The notes below the pieces were generated by a model. It was not told the origin of the DNA. It worked only from the letters and a program-made list of their open reading frames with translations, and did no database searches. This document shows positions 6,032 through 7,417 of a DNA stretch of 7,417 nucleotides, piece by piece. Each line of letters begins with the position of its first letter. The stretch's first letter is position 1. A program made the translations under genes and the position numbers. Source of the DNA: JBAXTE01 sp964653595 (lineage in GTDB: Bacteria; Bacteroidota; Bacteroidia; Bacteroidales; WCHB1-69); assembly GCA_964653595.1 (NCBI GenBank), contig CAZZHH010000098.1:1-7417 (forward strand), in the 5' to 3' direction.

Positions 6032-6842
6032 CTTATTTTCTCAAGACTTAAATGTCGATTCAACAATTCAAGTTAATAGATGCTTTAAAAAGTTGATTTC
6101 TTATGAAAAAGAGATTTTTAATTCTACAAACGCAGATAGTATAAATACTCTTTTATTAAAGAAATCGTATGTTTATAAAGAAATTCATGCTTATGATAAA
6201 GCAGTTTCAACTCTTGAAAGAATCTATTTTCAAAACTTAAATGATTCTTCATTCTATATTGTTTATTACGAGATGGCTATCAATGCATATCTTGCTGGAA
6301 GATTTACAGAATCTATTTCCTTTTGTGATCTGATTATCCATTCCTCTTTTAAGGCAAATAGTTTCACGCAAATTTATTTATTATTAGCTCTTTCAAACAA
6401 CGAATTAGCTAGTTATGATGAAGGTTTAAAATACTCTTTGCTGGTAGTTGATCAACTTCAATCTTCTTCCAATCAAAAGGATAGTTTGAAAATATTATTG
6501 GAAAACAGCTACAGTGCTCAACACAGACCACATTTTTTAAATCCATCTAAAGCACAAACATTATCGGCAATTCTTCCCGGCCTTGGACAGTGTTATTCTG
6601 GTTATTATGCAGAAGGAATTTCAAATTTTGTTCTTCATGCAATAATTGTTAGTGTTACAGGATATGCTATCTACAAAACATATTACCTAACCTCATATTT
6701 TGGAGGAATTTCCTTATTGATGAAATTTTATACTGGGGGGACACGTAGAAGTGAGTTCTTGGCAAATAAAAGAAATTATGAACGAAAACATAACTTTTCT
6801 TTAAAGATTAAAAAGATATTGATGCAAAATTGCTGCAAATAA
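5979..6842 (+). CDS. Exported TPR-like protein with C-terminal PGLG membrane module (second paralogue)
   Basis: The 287-residue protein has unknown function and is last in the operon. Residues 1-22 are a typical Bacteroidota signal peptide (MNK, hydrophobic 4-15, ending LFSQ). Helical TPR-like repeats span about 35-185, including YDKAVSTLERIY (72-83) and MAINAYLAGRFTESISFCDLI (99-119). The second of these aligns with NAYIGNFTES of the upstream protein. The C-terminal module, KAQTLSAILPGLGQCYSGYY (191-210) followed by AEGISNF (211-217), shares LSAI-x-PGLG-x-x-Y and EG-x-S-x-F with its neighbour. It is followed by hydrophobic segments at about 215-233 and 236-250, then a basic tail ending QNCCK. 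It overlaps the preceding gene by 53 nt in another frame, so its signal peptide and the neighbour's last residues share DNA. A bidirectional terminator begins at the stop codon. Confidence 0.8.
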   Translation: MNKLFLIFVFLCGLYTNNLFSQDLNVDSTIQVNRCFKKLISYEKEIFNSTNADSINTLLLKKSYVYKEIHAYDKAVSTLERIYFQNLNDSSFYIVYYEMAINAYLAGRFTESISFCDLIIHSSFKANSFTQIYLLLALSNNELASYDEGLKYSLLVVDQLQSSSNQKDSLKILLENSYSAQHRPHFLNPSKAQTLSAILPGLGQCYSGYYAEGISNFVLHAIIVSVTGYAIYKTYYLTSYFGGISLLMKFYTGGTRRSEFLANKRNYERKHNFSLKIKKILMQNCCK

Positions 6843-6872
6843 AAAAAAACGGTCAATTGACCGTTTTTTTTT
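6841..6872. terminator. Perfect 32-bp palindromic bidirectional terminator
   Basis: Nine A, the palindromic core CGGTCAATTGACCG (6850-6863) and nine T form an uninterrupted perfect palindrome centred between 6856 and 6857. It begins within the operon's last stop codon and lies 16 nt from the stop of the convergent TM2 gene. It should end transcription from both sides. Confidence 0.92.
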
Positions 6873-6888
6873 ATTTGTGCGGTTTGGA

Positions 6889-7299
6889 TTACCACATAAA
6901 AAGTTTTTCGTTATCCTCGTACTTACTTATGTCATTATTCAATGCCCCAATTAATAGGACAACCCAATCCACTGTTTGAATAATTCCACAACCACCGCCA
7001 GTACATAAATAGGCTATAAATACACCTGTGTTTGATCCAAGATATAAACGATGAATACCACATACTCCAACAGCAGCTGTATACGTTAAAGCCCAAGCAA
7101 CCCAAGCATTTTTGCTACTTCTTCTAAGTTCCGATTGTGGAGTTGGCAAAGAAGAAAAATCAGCAATTTGAGTAGTGGAAACAGATGTTGCATTCGCAAA
7201 CATTTGATCAACAGCACGATCGTTTACCTTGTATTCATTAGCCGATACGTGAATGTTTATTGCAACAAGTGCAATCAAGATAGCAAATAATTTTTTCAT
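6889..7299 (-). CDS. TM2-domain protein with signal peptide
   Basis: The 136-residue protein has a signal peptide (1-20, MKKLFA, hydrophobic core, ending HVSA) and a short polar stretch (21-62). A TM2 domain follows (about 64-120): a first hydrophobic helix, the signature GIHRLYLGSNTG (81-92), the glycine-rich turn GGGCG (101-105), D111, then a second helix. TM2 proteins are small two-helix membrane proteins, common in Bacteroidota and of mostly unknown role. The hydrophilic region 21-62 should lie outside the cytoplasmic membrane. It is convergent with the operon and shares its terminator. Its module is loosely reminiscent of the PGLG-x-x-Y modules in the two operon proteins, but I do not claim homology. 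ATG start supported by a very good upstream promoter. Confidence 0.85.
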   Translation of the reverse strand: MKKLFAILIALVAINIHVSANEYKVNDRAVDQMFANATSVSTTQIADFSSLPTPQSELRRSSKNAWVAWALTYTAAVGVCGIHRLYLGSNTGVFIAYLCTGGGCGIIQTVDWVVLLIGALNNDISKYEDNEKLFMW

Positions 7300-7326
7300 A
7301 GATTTAAATTTTGTGAATAATTAGTA

Positions 7327-7357
7327 CAAATGTATAATTTCTTTTTTGTTCTACAAA
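7327..7357 (-). promoter_or_regulatory. Promoter of the TM2-domain gene
   Basis: On the minus strand TTTG (7354-7357) lies 19 nt before TACATTTG (7327-7334), an exact TTTG-N19-TAnnTTTG Bacteroidota promoter. Transcription should start near 7320, about 20 nt before the ATG. The remaining bases to 7417 are AT-rich and show no gene. Confidence 0.8.
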
Positions 7358-7417
7358 ATTAATCTTAAATTCAAGTAATAAATGCAACTTTATAGGGTAA
7401 AATAATAAATATTTTTT

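Noticed and set aside
1..7417. CRISPR array, tRNA/rRNA genes, transposase or insertion sequence ends
   Set aside because: No regularly spaced repeats, no RNA-gene sequence and no transposase-like protein were found on either strand.

Overview
The window looks like chromosomal DNA of a low-GC member of the Bacteroidota (Flavobacteriia or a near relative). This rests on three things. First, five or more transcription units are preceded by the Bacteroidota promoter type, TTTG/TTG about 19-23 nt from TAnnTTTG, and the octamer TATCTTTG occurs three times. Second, the ECF sigma factor and DprA have Bacteroidota-style sequences. Third, signal peptides end in short F-x-Q motifs. Genus cannot be judged from the sequence alone.

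Left part (1-3690, all minus strand): ordinary chromosomal genes, each apparently with its own promoter. They are a short class I phosphate acetyltransferase (pta, 91-1092), a stand-alone ECF-type sigma factor (1210-1716) ended by a hairpin terminator, the DNA-processing protein DprA (1986-3068) and the tRNA adenosine-34 deaminase TadA (3189-3629). The leftmost 90 bases hold the end of the pta unit and a probable promoter for a gene beyond the window.

Middle and right part (3923-6842, plus strand): a compact, visibly more AT-rich four-gene operon, read divergently from tadA. The genes overlap by 8, 4 and 53 nt, so they are almost certainly co-transcribed and translationally coupled. They encode (1) a membrane-anchored or exported protein with a possible LolA-like fold, (2) an exported-looking protein with a YidD domain, and (3, 4) two adjacent paralogues, each with a signal peptide, TPR-like helical repeats and a C-terminal membrane module built around LSAI-x-PGLG-x-x-Y. 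All four carry an N-terminal export or membrane signal, so the operon probably builds or services something in the cell envelope. Its function is not known to me, and it is the best candidate here for an undescribed system. The first two genes each contain a short tandem repeat with a non-triplet period (17 and 16 nt), which could switch reading frame.

Far right (6889-7299, minus strand): a secreted or membrane TM2-domain protein, convergent with the operon and sharing a perfect 32-bp palindromic bidirectional terminator with it. Its promoter (7327-7357) is the second textbook Bacteroidota promoter of the window, along with that of the sigma factor. No rRNA, tRNA, CRISPR array, transposase or insertion sequence was seen.
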